Shown piece by piece: positions 1 to 7,670 of a DNA stretch of 43,729 nt. Both the position numbers and the translations under genes were made by a program. Under the pieces are notes generated by a model, which saw only the letters and a program-made list of their open reading frames with translations, had not been told where the DNA came from and ran no database searches. The stretch covers positions 1 through 43,729 of the forward strand of contig DASVWD010000046.1 of the NCBI GenBank assembly GCA_036389795.1, given 5' to 3'. Source of the stretch: Longimicrobium sp. (lineage in GTDB: Bacteria; Gemmatimonadota; Gemmatimonadetes; Longimicrobiales; Longimicrobiaceae). Each line of letters opens with the position of its first letter. Within the stretch, counting starts at the first letter, position 1.

Positions 1-154
1 AGGGATGCGCGCCCGACAGGGCCGGGACGCCGCCGCCACAGGGGTATCGTGGCGGCGGTGGCCCGGCGCGGTTGGGCACAGTCGTATCGTGCCCTACCGC
101 GCGCGCAGCCCGGCCCGGAGCGCAGCGGAGGGACACGCCCGGAGCCGCAGTGCG
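1..154. repeat. Double-hairpin dispersed element, copy 1
   Basis: About 154 bp closely matching 8714-8865 in direct orientation. It holds two hairpins. Hairpin A has a perfect 10-bp stem, 30-39 with 49-58 (CCGCCGCCAC / GTGGCGGCGG). Hairpin B has a 6-bp stem, 74-79 with 89-94 (GGGCAC / GTGCCC), plus two outer pairs across one mismatch. Both loops contain GTATC before the 3' arm. The element may begin before the window. It runs directly into the heptamer array at 149. Confidence 0.85.
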
Positions 155-425
155 AAGTGCTAAGTGCGAAGTGCGAAGTGCGAAGTGCGCTCATGGAAAG
201 GATAACGGCGCGCAGGGGTGACCACGCGATGCTCGGTGCTTCGGGGCTGGCCACCAGCGGCGGTGAGTAGATCCCTCGGGCGCCGCCGGGCTTCCGTGCA
301 TAACGAGGTCACTCGCCGCGGCGCCGCTCGGGATGACATCGTCGCGGGAAGGAAGGCTCACCGTTCGACCACCACGCACTTCGCACTTCGCACCTCGCAC
401 TTCGCACTTTCCGGCTCTCGCACTT
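149..425. repeat. Heptamer-armed inverted element
   Basis: The left arm (149-190) is a tandem run of the 7-mer AGTGCGA. The right arm (377-425) is its reverse complement, CACTTCG, repeated with small variants. The arms could pair over a ~185-bp centre that itself contains a copy of another repeat family (262-338). The element lies immediately upstream of hisS. A second element of the same design is at 22982-23125. I see no ORF in it; 1-454 as a whole is repeat sequence plus the hisS leader. Confidence 0.8.
262..338 (+). repeat. GTAGAT/GGATGACA repeat family member
   Basis: A ~77-bp unit starting GGTGAGTAGATCCCTCGGG and ending CGCTCGGGATGACA. It matches, in reverse complement, 29871-29946. 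More diverged members lie at 24085-24155, 30162-30235 and 38573-38638, and a partial one at 28476-28515. All are intergenic. Confidence 0.7.
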
Positions 426-454
426 TCTCACTCCCGGCCTTAGAATCCCGCCCC

Positions 455-1894
455 ATGGCAAGCTTCCAGGCACTCCCCGGCTTCCGGGACTTCTACCCGG
501 AGGACCTCGCGGTCCGCGCGTACATCTTCGGCGTGTGGCGCGACGTGGCGCGGCGGTACGGCTTCCAGGAGTACGACGGGCCGCCGCTGGAGCCGCTCGA
601 GCTGTACACCGAGAAGTCGGGGCCCGAGATCGTCCAGCAGCTCTACAACTTCACCGACAAGGGAGGGCGCGAGGTGGCGCTGCGCCCCGAGATGACGCCC
701 ACGCTGGCCCGCATGGCCGGCGCGCGCGCCGGGGGCCTGCGCAAGCCGATCAAGTGGTTCTCGCTCCCCCAGCTCTTCCGCTACGAGCGGCAGCAGCGCG
801 GGCGGCTGCGCGAGCACTTCCAGCTCAACCTGGACATCATCGGCGAGGACGACGTCTCGGCCGACGCGGAGCTGCTGGCGGCGGCCATCGACATCCTGCG
901 CGGCTACGGGCTCTCCGAGAAGGACTTCGTGGCCCGCGTCTCCGACCGCCGCCTGCTGCGCGCGCTCCTGCTGCACGCGGGCGTCCCCGAGGACCGGCTC
1001 ACGGTCGTCTACAACATCGTCGACAAGCTGGAGCGCGAGACGCGCGAGGCGCTCTCCAGGCGGCTGACCGACGAGGCGGGGCTCGGCGCGGAGGTGGCCG
1101 GCGCGGTGCTCGACGTCTTCCGCCACAAGGACTTCGAGGCCCTGAAGGCGGCCTACTTCGGGTCGGCGGACAAAGACGGGTTCTGGATCGAGATCGGCGA
1201 CGACGGGGATGGCGGGGACGCCCTCGGCCTCTCGTTCCCCGCCGAGCTGGACTTCGAGGACGAAGGCGAGCTGGAGATCCCCGAACGCAGCGAGGCAGAC
1301 GTCCGGATCATGGGCGAGCTGGTCGAGGCGGTCAACCGGATGGAAGCCTACTTCGGCCACCTGCGCGCGATGGGGCTGGGAGACTTCGTGCGCTTCGACC
1401 TGTCGGTGGTGCGCGGGCTGGCGTACTACACGGGGATCGTCTTCGAGCTGTTCGACGTGGCGGGCGAGCTGCGCGCCATCTGCGGCGGCGGGCGCTACGA
1501 CAACCTGCTGAAGACCGTCTCCGGCGTGGACCTCCCCGCGCTCGGCTTCGGGATGGGCGACGTGGTGCTGAAGGAGCTGCTGGCCGACCGCGGCCTGCTC
1601 CCGGCCGCGAAGCACGCGCTCGACTACTACCTGGTGGCGGTGACGCCCGAGCAGCGCGACGCGCTCCTGGGCCTGGCGCACGCGCTGCGCGACGCGGGCA
1701 GGTCGGTGGAGTACGCGCTCAGGCACCAGGGCGTCGGCAAGCAGTTCAAGAACGCCTCCGCGCTCGGCGCCCGCCGCGTGGTGGTCCTGGGCCCCGACGA
1801 GGTGGCCGAGGGGGTGGCGCAGGTGAAGGACATGGAGACGGGCGAGGAGCGCCGCGTGCCGCTCCTGGAGCTGGTGGCGGCGCCGGGGGCGTAA
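455..1894 (+). CDS. hisS: Histidine--tRNA ligase
   Basis: Charges tRNA-His with histidine in the cytoplasm. The 479-aa protein has the class II synthetase core: motif 2 FRYERQQRGRLREHF, the histidine-site motif RGLAYYTG (Arg320 kept), and GGGRYDN. A C-terminal anticodon-binding domain ending VVVLGPDEVAEG makes the regulatory paralogue HisZ unlikely. The usual Asp of RGLDYY is Ala323 here, and the segment after motif 2 reads NLDIIGEDD; both suggest a divergent HisRS subgroup. ATG 455 is chosen because homology starts at MASFQALPGFRDF; the frame stays open upstream to 218 but that stretch is repeat sequence. No clear Shine-Dalgarno. It stands alone downstream of the heptamer element. Confidence 0.95.
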   Translation: MASFQALPGFRDFYPEDLAVRAYIFGVWRDVARRYGFQEYDGPPLEPLELYTEKSGPEIVQQLYNFTDKGGREVALRPEMTPTLARMAGARAGGLRKPIKWFSLPQLFRYERQQRGRLREHFQLNLDIIGEDDVSADAELLAAAIDILRGYGLSEKDFVARVSDRRLLRALLLHAGVPEDRLTVVYNIVDKLERETREALSRRLTDEAGLGAEVAGAVLDVFRHKDFEALKAAYFGSADKDGFWIEIGDDGDGGDALGLSFPAELDFEDEGELEIPERSEADVRIMGELVEAVNRMEAYFGHLRAMGLGDFVRFDLSVVRGLAYYTGIVFELFDVAGELRAICGGGRYDNLLKTVSGVDLPALGFGMGDVVLKELLADRGLLPAAKHALDYYLVAVTPEQRDALLGLAHALRDAGRSVEYALRHQGVGKQFKNASALGARRVVVLGPDEVAEGVAQVKDMETGEERRVPLLELVAAPGA

Positions 1895-1904
1895 ATCCGC
1901 GCGG

Positions 1905-1998
1905 ACGCCGCCCGGTGGTGCCCCCTCCCCCGCGCGGCCTCGGCTGCTCGTTCCTCGCAGCCAGAGGCGCGCTCCCCTCCCCCGCTTCGCGGTAGAGG
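1905..1998. repeat. Left arm of inverted repeat flanking the DUF559 gene
   Basis: About 90 bp whose reverse complement recurs at 2405-2505 with only a few mismatches and single-base indels. The shared core includes CGGTGGTGCCCCCTCCCC and, further in, CGGCTGCTCGTTCCTCGCAG. The core has its own small hairpin (GGCTGC / GCAGCC). Confidence 0.85.
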
Positions 1999-2032
1999 GG
2001 TGAACATATCGCACGCTCGATTACCGTGGACG

Positions 2033-2404
2033 ATGCGAGCAAGATCTCCGGAGCTGGCGGAGCGGGCGAGGCAGCTGCGGCGCGAGGCGACACCGGCGGA
2101 GGAGGTGCTCTGGCAGGCGCTGCGGCGCGGGCAGCTCAACGGGCTGCACTTCCGCCGGCAGCACGCGATCGACCGGTTCATCCTCGACTTCTACTGCCCG
2201 CGCTACCGGCTGTGTGTCGAAGTGGATGGCGCGGTGCACGAAGGTGACGACCAGCGGGCGCGTGACGCCGAGCGCACGGAGCTGCTCGCCGCGCGCGGGA
2301 TCACCGTGCTCCGCTTCACCAACAAGGACGTCCTTTCGGACCTCCCGCGAGTCCTGAGGGCGATCACCGCTGCCGCCACGCCGCAAATCTTCCCGGACGA
2401 GTAG
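2033..2404 (+). CDS. DUF559 family VSR/restriction-endonuclease-like protein
   Basis: A 123-aa protein with the DUF559 fold signature of the very-short-patch-repair/PD-(D/E)XK endonuclease group. It starts RSPELAERARQLRREATPAEE, then has the active-site stretch FILDFYC (Asp52) and CVEVDGAVH (Glu63, Asp65, His69). Family members are thought to cut or nick DNA; the target is unknown. ATG 2033 fits family starts; GTG 2000 in the same frame is the alternative and adds 11 residues partly encoded by the flanking repeat. The stop codon abuts the right arm of a ~90-bp inverted repeat, so the gene sits alone inside a ~600-bp repeat-bounded unit. The function is inferred from the family only. Confidence 0.85.
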   Translation: MRARSPELAERARQLRREATPAEEVLWQALRRGQLNGLHFRRQHAIDRFILDFYCPRYRLCVEVDGAVHEGDDQRARDAERTELLAARGITVLRFTNKDVLSDLPRVLRAITAAATPQIFPDE

Positions 2405-2505
2405 TTCCCCCTCTCCCGCGCAGCGGGGGAGGGGAGCGCGCCCTCTGGCTGCGAGGAACGAGCAGCCGAGGGTCGCGCGGGGGAGGGGGCACCACCGGCG
2501 GCGCC
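2405..2505. repeat. Right arm of inverted repeat flanking the DUF559 gene
   Basis: Reverse-complement partner of 1905-1998. It begins directly after the DUF559 stop codon. A fragment with the same C-rich/G-rich hairpin pattern also appears near 26766-26809. Confidence 0.85.
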
Positions 2506-2544
2506 CGCACTGAAGCCCGTGACACGCACCGAATCGGCGTCACC

Positions 2545-4005
2545 ATGCCCGCTGCATCCGAATCCACCACCCTCTGCTACCTGACCGCTACGGAGCTCGC
2601 CGCGCGCATCCGCGACGGCGAGCTCTCGTCCGAGGAGGTGGTGCGGGCGCACCTGGAGCGGATCGCGCGGCTGAATCCCCCGCTCAACGCGGTGGTCGAC
2701 CTGCACGCGGAAGCAGCGCTGGCGCGCTCGCGCGAGGCGGACGCGGCGCTCGCGCGCGGCGAGTGCCGGGGGCGGCTGCACGGGGTGCCCGTCACCATCA
2801 AGGACGTGTGGGACGTGGCGGGGATGCGCACCACCTTCGGCTACCCGCCGCTGCGCCGCCACGTGGGCCGGGAAGACGCGTTCGCGGTGTCCCGCCTGCG
2901 CGAGGCCGGCGCGGTGGTGCTGGGGATGACCAACGCGCCGCTCGGCTCGTACGACTGGCAGTGCTGGAACCCGCTGTACGGGCGCACGAACAACCCGTGG
3001 GACCCCGCGCGCACGCCGGGCGGGAGCAGCGGCGGGAGCGCGGCGGCGGTGGCGGCCGGCTTCTCGGCGCTGGAGCTGGGGAGCGACGCGGCGGGCTCCA
3101 TCCGCGTCCCCACCCACTTCTGCGGGGCGATCGGGATGAAGCCCACGGAGACGCGCGTCTCGGGGCGCGGCCACGGCAACTTCCCCGGCATCTCCTACTC
3201 GCTCCGCCACATCTGCTCGTACGGCCCCATCGCCCGCTCCGTGGCCGACCTGGAGCTGGCGATGACGCTGCTCACCGCCCCCGACCCGCGCTTCCCCGAC
3301 GCGCCCCCGGTGCCGTTCGCGCTCCAGCCGCCGCGCGAGCCCGCGAGCCTGCGGGTCGCCTGGACGGACTCCTTCGGCGGCTACCCGGTGTCGGCGGAGA
3401 CGGCAGAGGCGGTGCGCGGCGCGGCGGCGAAGCTGGAGGCGGCCGGGGCGCGCGTGGAGCGGGCGAATCCGGACATCGACGGCGCCGACGCGCTGGTGAC
3501 GTGGGGAGAGATCAACGGCTTCGAGACGGGGATGGCGCTGCCGGCGTACGCGCGCGTGCCGATGCGGCTGGGGACGGAGCTGCGCTTCGGGAGGGGGCCG
3601 TTCTCGCGCGGGCTGCGGCGGGGGCTGGCGCTGCTGCCCCACCGCTACTTCCGCGCGCTCGACCGCCGGGACCGCCACTCCGCGGCGATGGAGGCGCTGC
3701 TGGCGGACTACGACGCGTGGCTCTGCCCGGTGGCCGCCGTCCCGGCGATCACGCACCGGCGCACGGGCGCGCCGGTGGCGGTGGACGGGCGGGCGACGTC
3801 GTACTCGATGGCGCTGGGCGCCTGGGCGTCGCTGCTGGCGATGACCGGCAACCCCGTCGTCGTCCTTCCCGCCGCCCGCTCCGTCGACGGCCTCCCGATC
3901 GGCATCCAGGTGGTCGGCCGCCGCTGGGACGACGCCGGCGTCCTCGCCGTCGCCCGTGCTGTCGAGGCGCTCACCGGCGGCTTCTCTCCGCCAGGCGTGC
4001 GCTGA
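2545..4005 (+). CDS. Amidase signature family hydrolase
   Basis: A 486-aa enzyme of the amidase-signature family, which hydrolyses carboxamides with a Ser-cisSer-Lys triad. Lys86 (in VTIKDVWD), Ser161 (in GGSSGGSAAAVA) and the nucleophile Ser185 (in GSDAAGSIRVP) are present, and their spacing (75 and 24 residues) is the family's. The length fits free-standing amidases. It is not obviously GatA: no gatB or gatC lies nearby, and the substrate cannot be read from the sequence. ATG 2545 agrees with homology (LTATELAARIRDGELSS). It is a single gene between the DUF559 repeat unit and the low-GC accessory pair. Confidence 0.92.
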   Translation: MPAASESTTLCYLTATELAARIRDGELSSEEVVRAHLERIARLNPPLNAVVDLHAEAALARSREADAALARGECRGRLHGVPVTIKDVWDVAGMRTTFGYPPLRRHVGREDAFAVSRLREAGAVVLGMTNAPLGSYDWQCWNPLYGRTNNPWDPARTPGGSSGGSAAAVAAGFSALELGSDAAGSIRVPTHFCGAIGMKPTETRVSGRGHGNFPGISYSLRHICSYGPIARSVADLELAMTLLTAPDPRFPDAPPVPFALQPPREPASLRVAWTDSFGGYPVSAETAEAVRGAAAKLEAAGARVERANPDIDGADALVTWGEINGFETGMALPAYARVPMRLGTELRFGRGPFSRGLRRGLALLPHRYFRALDRRDRHSAAMEALLADYDAWLCPVAAVPAITHRRTGAPVAVDGRATSYSMALGAWASLLAMTGNPVVVLPAARSVDGLPIGIQVVGRRWDDAGVLAVARAVEALTGGFSPPGVR

Positions 4006-4181
4006 CCCCAACACATCGATTCTGGATCAGCGCGCCGGACCCTCTGCTGGGTCGCGGTCCGACCGTGTGACGGAAGAAGAGTGGAAACATGGCTGAATAG
4101 GTGGAGCCTGCGATCATCTCCTCGGTTATCGGTGAGTCAGTTCACGGTCGATACATGACCAGTACGACGAGGACTGGCAAA

Positions 4182-4445
4182 ATGGCGAAGTGCCTTGAAC
4201 ACGACTGCGAAAACGAGGCGGAACAGGGACTTTTCTGTCCGAAGCACGTGCCTCCTCCGACTTTCGGTCTGGGTTACCTCCGGCCCGGCGGTGGAGGCGC
4301 CGGCGGTGGAGCCACCCGCGGCGGTGGTGCAGGCGGAACGACCGGTGGCGGCCTGGGCGGTGGCGGAGGTGCTGGCGGTGGTGGCGGAGGTGCTGGCGGT
4401 GGTGGCGGATTGGGCGGTGGCGGAGGTGCTGGTGGCGGGGGGTGA
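4182..4445 (+). CDS. Small zinc-binding protein with poly-glycine tail
   Basis: A predicted 87-aa protein of unknown function. The N-terminus has a compact metal-binding pattern, C4-x4-C9-x9-C19-x2-H22 (with EQGLFCPKH), like short zinc fingers of the CxxxxC...GLCxxH kind. Residues ~36-87 are almost only Gly with some Ala, Leu and Thr, encoded by ~21-bp imperfect tandem units at about 4352-4441. ATG 4182 is preceded by CGAGGA at a good distance; in-frame starts at 4155 and 4101 lack one. The stop lies just before the membrane-protein gene, so the two look co-transcribed. Base composition from ~4040 to ~5090 is clearly lower in GC than both neighbours, suggesting acquisition. Expression is not certain. 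Confidence 0.6.
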   Translation: MAKCLEHDCENEAEQGLFCPKHVPPPTFGLGYLRPGGGGAGGGATRGGGAGGTTGGGLGGGGGAGGGGGGAGGGGGLGGGGGAGGGG

Positions 4446-4498
4446 TCGGATGGTGGAGAGGTGCCGGCGGGCACAGTCGATTCATGCAAAGGTGTCAC

Positions 4499-5080
4499 AT
4501 GCTGATTACGTCGCTGCCCGTGAGGAATGAGGAAGAGGATGTCACCATTGATGATGTTGCCCTCTTGAAGCTCGCCGTTGAAGCCCACTCCGAAACATAC
4601 CGTGATTTGACACAGAGTTGGCGCAGTCTTGAAACGAAAGCACAAGGCACTGCGGCAATCTCGGGAATTTTTTTGGCCGGGGCGTTTGCGTTCGCACGCG
4701 AAATCCCGGAAGGAGCACGTGCGGGTACGACAGAACTGCTGATCGTCACAGTCCTGTTATTAGTCCTATCGGCAGGCTTTTCATTGTGGGTTCAGCGGAT
4801 CCGGCTCATGCCCACCGCTCCCTCGTCACTTCTTGCCCCACAATGGATCGCTGCAATTCGAAGCCAGGTACCGCGGGCGGAGTGGCCCGAGCGCCTGGTG
4901 GGCTTCTACGAGGAATATGATCGGAACTGGGGTACCACGAATGCCGCTCTGGTGAATATACTGGGCAAGAAAGCCCGTTCACTGGTAGTCGCTCAGATCC
5001 TCTTGTTAGCTGCCGCTGGATGTGTAGTCGGAGTTACGATCCTGGCGGTCCTCTCTCAAACGCCGGTGGTGCCGCAATGA
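4499..5080 (+). CDS. Three-helix membrane protein, SLATT-like layout
   Basis: A 193-aa integral membrane protein I cannot assign to a named family. A helical soluble start (SETYRDLTQSWRSLETKAQG) leads into TM1 (~50-67) and TM2 (~79-98), then a ~60-residue soluble loop (AEWPERLVGFYEEYDRNWG) and TM3 (~161-186). The two closely spaced helices after a helical segment recall the SLATT-type pore domains of bacterial defence effectors, but that is resemblance in layout, not a family match. ATG 4499 has AAAGG six bases upstream; the frame is open back to GTG 4442. Codons such as TTA and GGA and the lower GC set it apart from its neighbours. It follows the poly-Gly gene and probably shares its transcript. 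Confidence 0.75.
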   Translation: MLITSLPVRNEEEDVTIDDVALLKLAVEAHSETYRDLTQSWRSLETKAQGTAAISGIFLAGAFAFAREIPEGARAGTTELLIVTVLLLVLSAGFSLWVQRIRLMPTAPSSLLAPQWIAAIRSQVPRAEWPERLVGFYEEYDRNWGTTNAALVNILGKKARSLVVAQILLLAAAGCVVGVTILAVLSQTPVVPQ

Positions 5081-5161
5081 TGACCTACCGGGTCACGAAG
5101 GCGTTTGCGAAGACATTTCTCCAGTGGAAAACCCGATGACGCTGCAGGTCCAAGCAGAGCC

Positions 5162-6208
5162 CTACCCCGTCGCCTCGCGCAGCTCGCCCAGCTTGGCCCA
5201 GCCGGCGCCGGCGTCGAGGGTGGCCTCGGCGGCGCGGATGCCGTCCACCAGCGAGCCGGCGCGGCCGGCGACGTAGATGGCGGCGCCGGCGTTCAGGACC
5301 ACGGCGGCGCGGGCGGCGCCGCCCATCTCCCCGCGCAGCACGTCTTCCACCTTGCGGGCGTTCTCGGCCCGCTCGCCGCCCTCCAGCCCGGCGGCGTCCA
5401 CGGGCTCCCACCCCAGCTCGGCCGCGGGATCGAAGGTATGCCGCGTCCACCGCCCGTCCGCCACCTCCAGCACCTCCGTCGTGCCGATCGGGCTCAGCTC
5501 GTCGAGCCCCGGCGCGCCGTGGACCACCAGGGCGCGCTCGTGCCCCAGCTCGGCCAGGGCGCCCGCGATCAGCTCCAGGAGCGCGGGGTCGGAGACGCCC
5601 ACCACCTGGCGGCGCGCGTGCGCGGGGTTGGTCACCGGGCCCAGCACGTTCATGATGGTGGGCATCCCCAGCTCGCGGCGGACGGGGCCCACGTGCTTCA
5701 TGGCCGGGTGGTGCAGCGGCGCGAACATGAACACGATGCCGCACCGCTCCAGCACGCGCGCCTCCTCCTCGGGCGAGAGCTCCAGCCGCACGCCGAGCGC
5801 CTCCAGCACGTCGGCGCTGCCGCAGCGCGAGGTGAAGGAGCGGTTGCCGTGCTTGGCCACCCGCACCCCCGCCCCGGCCGCCAGCAGCGCGGCGGCCGTG
5901 GAGATGTTGAAGGTCTGCACCGCGCCGCCGCCGGTGCCGCAGGTGTCCACCAGCCCCGCCGGGTCGGCCGGCACCGGGACCATCGCCTTGCGCAGGGCGC
6001 GCACGCCGCCGGCCACCTCCTGCGGCACCGCCCCGCGCACGCGGATCGCCACCAGGAGCGCGGCCATCTGCACCGGGGTGGCGCGCCCCTCCATCACCTC
6101 GGTGAACGCCGCCTCGGCCTCGGCGGCGGTGAGCGGGCGCAGCGCGGCCTGGCGGATCAGCTCCCCGAGGTCGGCCTCCACCGGGGCCGCGGCCTCCGCA
6201 GCGCTCAC
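5162..6208 (-). CDS. trpD: Anthranilate phosphoribosyltransferase
   Basis: Second step of tryptophan synthesis: transfers phosphoribose from PRPP to anthranilate. The 348-aa protein has the family landmarks: the PRPP loop DTCGTGGGAVQTFNIST (91-95 and 101-104), KHGNRSFTSRCGSADVLEALG (119-139), and a metal-site region near DELSPIGTTE. The helical N-terminal dimer domain spans ~10-75. The start is GTG at 6208, overlapping the TGA of the upstream GAF gene (GTGA), so translation is probably coupled. No other trp gene is in the window. The downstream convergent gene ends at 5080. Confidence 0.93.
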   Translation of the reverse strand: MSAAEAAAPVEADLGELIRQAALRPLTAAEAEAAFTEVMEGRATPVQMAALLVAIRVRGAVPQEVAGGVRALRKAMVPVPADPAGLVDTCGTGGGAVQTFNISTAAALLAAGAGVRVAKHGNRSFTSRCGSADVLEALGVRLELSPEEEARVLERCGIVFMFAPLHHPAMKHVGPVRRELGMPTIMNVLGPVTNPAHARRQVVGVSDPALLELIAGALAELGHERALVVHGAPGLDELSPIGTTEVLEVADGRWTRHTFDPAAELGWEPVDAAGLEGGERAENARKVEDVLRGEMGGAARAAVVLNAGAAIYVAGRAGSLVDGIRAAEATLDAGAGWAKLGELREATG

Positions 6209-7440
6209 GCCGCCTGCCCGTCGAAGAGGCGCCCCTGCAGGCCGGCGTGGTCCACCAGGAGCCCCACGCAGAGGGCGACCAGGCGCAGCTGCTCCACCTC
6301 GTAGTCGTCCACCGTCCCCGCGCGGAAGTTGCTCAGGTTGAGGACTCCCAGGAGCTGCCCGCGGCAGAGGAGCGGGAGCGAGACGAAGGCGGGGCCGGTG
6401 TACCAGGCGTCGCGCATGAGCGGGTGGGTGACGCTCTCCTCGCTGTCGCGCACCACCAGCGCGGTGCGGCTGCTGGCCACGGCGCCCGAGATCCCCCGCC
6501 CCAGCGGCACGCGCACGCTGTCGCGCGCGATCACCGGCGGCAGCCCCACGGCGGCGCAGAGGCGCAGCTCGGGGCCGCCGTGGTGCTCGTCGATCAGCAG
6601 CAGCGAGCAGCGGTTGCCGCCGAACGATTCGGAGACGGTCTTCACGATCTCCTCGGCCAGCGCCTGGGGCGCCATCCCCGCCGCGTTCTTCTCCATCAGC
6701 TTGCGCAGCAGGTAGAGGACGCGCGTCTGGCGCTGGTGGCGGGCGGCGCGGCGGTCGATCTCGACGTGCGCCTCCATCAGCATCTCGGTGGCGCTGGCGG
6801 CGGCGTGCTCCAGCGCCGCCATCCGCGAGCGCAGCGACGCCAGCTCCTCGCGGGCCACGGCGGCCGAGCGCTCGCTCTCCTGCACCCGCTCCATCGCCGT
6901 CCCCGCGGCCAGCGCCCGCAGCGCCTCCTGGCGCGCCTCTTCGTCGCGGGCGCGCTCGCGCAGCAGCAGCGCGCGCGAGAGGCAGAGCTCCAGCACGTCG
7001 CCGCCGGCGTCCACCGAGTCCTCGGCGCGGCGCCCGGGAAGCATCCAGCGGCGCGGCTCGGCCACCACCAGCACGCCCAGCCAGCGGCCGTCGTGCGCCA
7101 CGGCGCGGGCGCGCACCCAGAAGCGCTCGGGCTCGAGCCCCGGGAGGAGGTCGCGCAGGCACCACGAGGGGGCGCTGTCCACCGGGCGCAGCGGCCGGTC
7201 GCCGCCGGCGTCGTCGGCCAGGAGGGCGTGCAGCCGCTCGGGCTCCAGCTCGATGGCGGCCTCCTCGATGTCGTGCCCGGTCTCGCCGGTGCTCCAGCGG
7301 TGCGCGAGGGTGCCCGTCTCGGCGTCGTACGAGGCGTAGGCCACGCGGCGCTCGCCCTTCGCGCCGGCCAGCACGGGGAGGAGGCGCTGGAGGACGGTCT
7401 CGGGGTCGACGGCGTCGTGGAGCCGGACGAACAGGTTCAT
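6205..7440 (-). CDS. GAF domain protein with central coiled coil
   Basis: A 411-aa cytoplasmic protein. Residues ~15-155 form a degenerate GAF-like N-terminal region, ~160-250 a Glu/Arg/Ala-rich coiled coil, and ~255-400 a clear GAF domain (LAEEIVKTVSESFGGNRCSL, VPLGRGISGAVASSRTALVV, GQLLGVLNLSN). GAF domains bind small ligands or sense redox or light; there is no kinase, cyclase or output domain, so it may act through partners. No bilin or haem residue stands out. ATG 7440 begins MNLFVRLHDAVDPE. Its last codon overlaps the trpD start, an odd pairing of a sensory protein with a biosynthetic enzyme. Confidence 0.85.
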   Translation of the reverse strand: MNLFVRLHDAVDPETVLQRLLPVLAGAKGERRVAYASYDAETGTLAHRWSTGETGHDIEEAAIELEPERLHALLADDAGGDRPLRPVDSAPSWCLRDLLPGLEPERFWVRARAVAHDGRWLGVLVVAEPRRWMLPGRRAEDSVDAGGDVLELCLSRALLLRERARDEEARQEALRALAAGTAMERVQESERSAAVAREELASLRSRMAALEHAAASATEMLMEAHVEIDRRAARHQRQTRVLYLLRKLMEKNAAGMAPQALAEEIVKTVSESFGGNRCSLLLIDEHHGGPELRLCAAVGLPPVIARDSVRVPLGRGISGAVASSRTALVVRDSEESVTHPLMRDAWYTGPAFVSLPLLCRGQLLGVLNLSNFRAGTVDDYEVEQLRLVALCVGLLVDHAGLQGRLFDGQAA

Positions 7441-7449
7441 CTGGAACCG

Positions 7450-7547
7450 CGGGGGACAGGGGATAGGGGACAGGGTACAGCCTGCAACTGCGTCGGGGAT
7501 CAGGGGAGACGCGCCTGCTGTCCCCTGTCCCCTGTAACCTGTTCCCT
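7450..7547. repeat. Imperfect inverted repeat of GGGGACAGG units
   Basis: The left arm (7451-7480) has repeated GGGGACAG/GGGGATAG units and the right arm (7519-7546) is largely its reverse complement (TGTCCCCTGTCCCCTGTAAC). It lies in the divergent gap between the GAF gene and truA, where the promoters of both should be. Confidence 0.7.
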
Positions 7548-7670
7548 TTCCGTTCTCTCGGGTGTGGAGAGTACGCTACCGCCTCGGGGCCGCCGTGTCA
7601 ATCACGCGAACGCGTTGGGCCGCGCGGCGTTCGCTTGACAGCCCGCGGGACGGCGGGCAGGTTGTCGCGC

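Noticed and set aside
149-190. CRISPR-like array
   Set aside because: The unit is 7 bp with no spacers, and no cas genes are present.
455-1894. HisZ (ATP phosphoribosyltransferase regulatory subunit) instead of HisS
   Set aside because: A C-terminal anticodon-binding domain and the catalytic Arg of RGLAYY are present, and no hisG is nearby.
2545-4005. GatA, glutamyl-tRNA amidotransferase subunit
   Set aside because: The catalytic triad is shared by all amidase-signature enzymes; no gatB or gatC is adjacent and the sequence around TFGYPPLRRHVG is unlike GatA.
4274-4645. Proline-rich minus-strand frame opposite the poly-Gly gene
   Set aside because: The poly-Pro stretch is simply the complement of the Gly codons; no start signal or homology.
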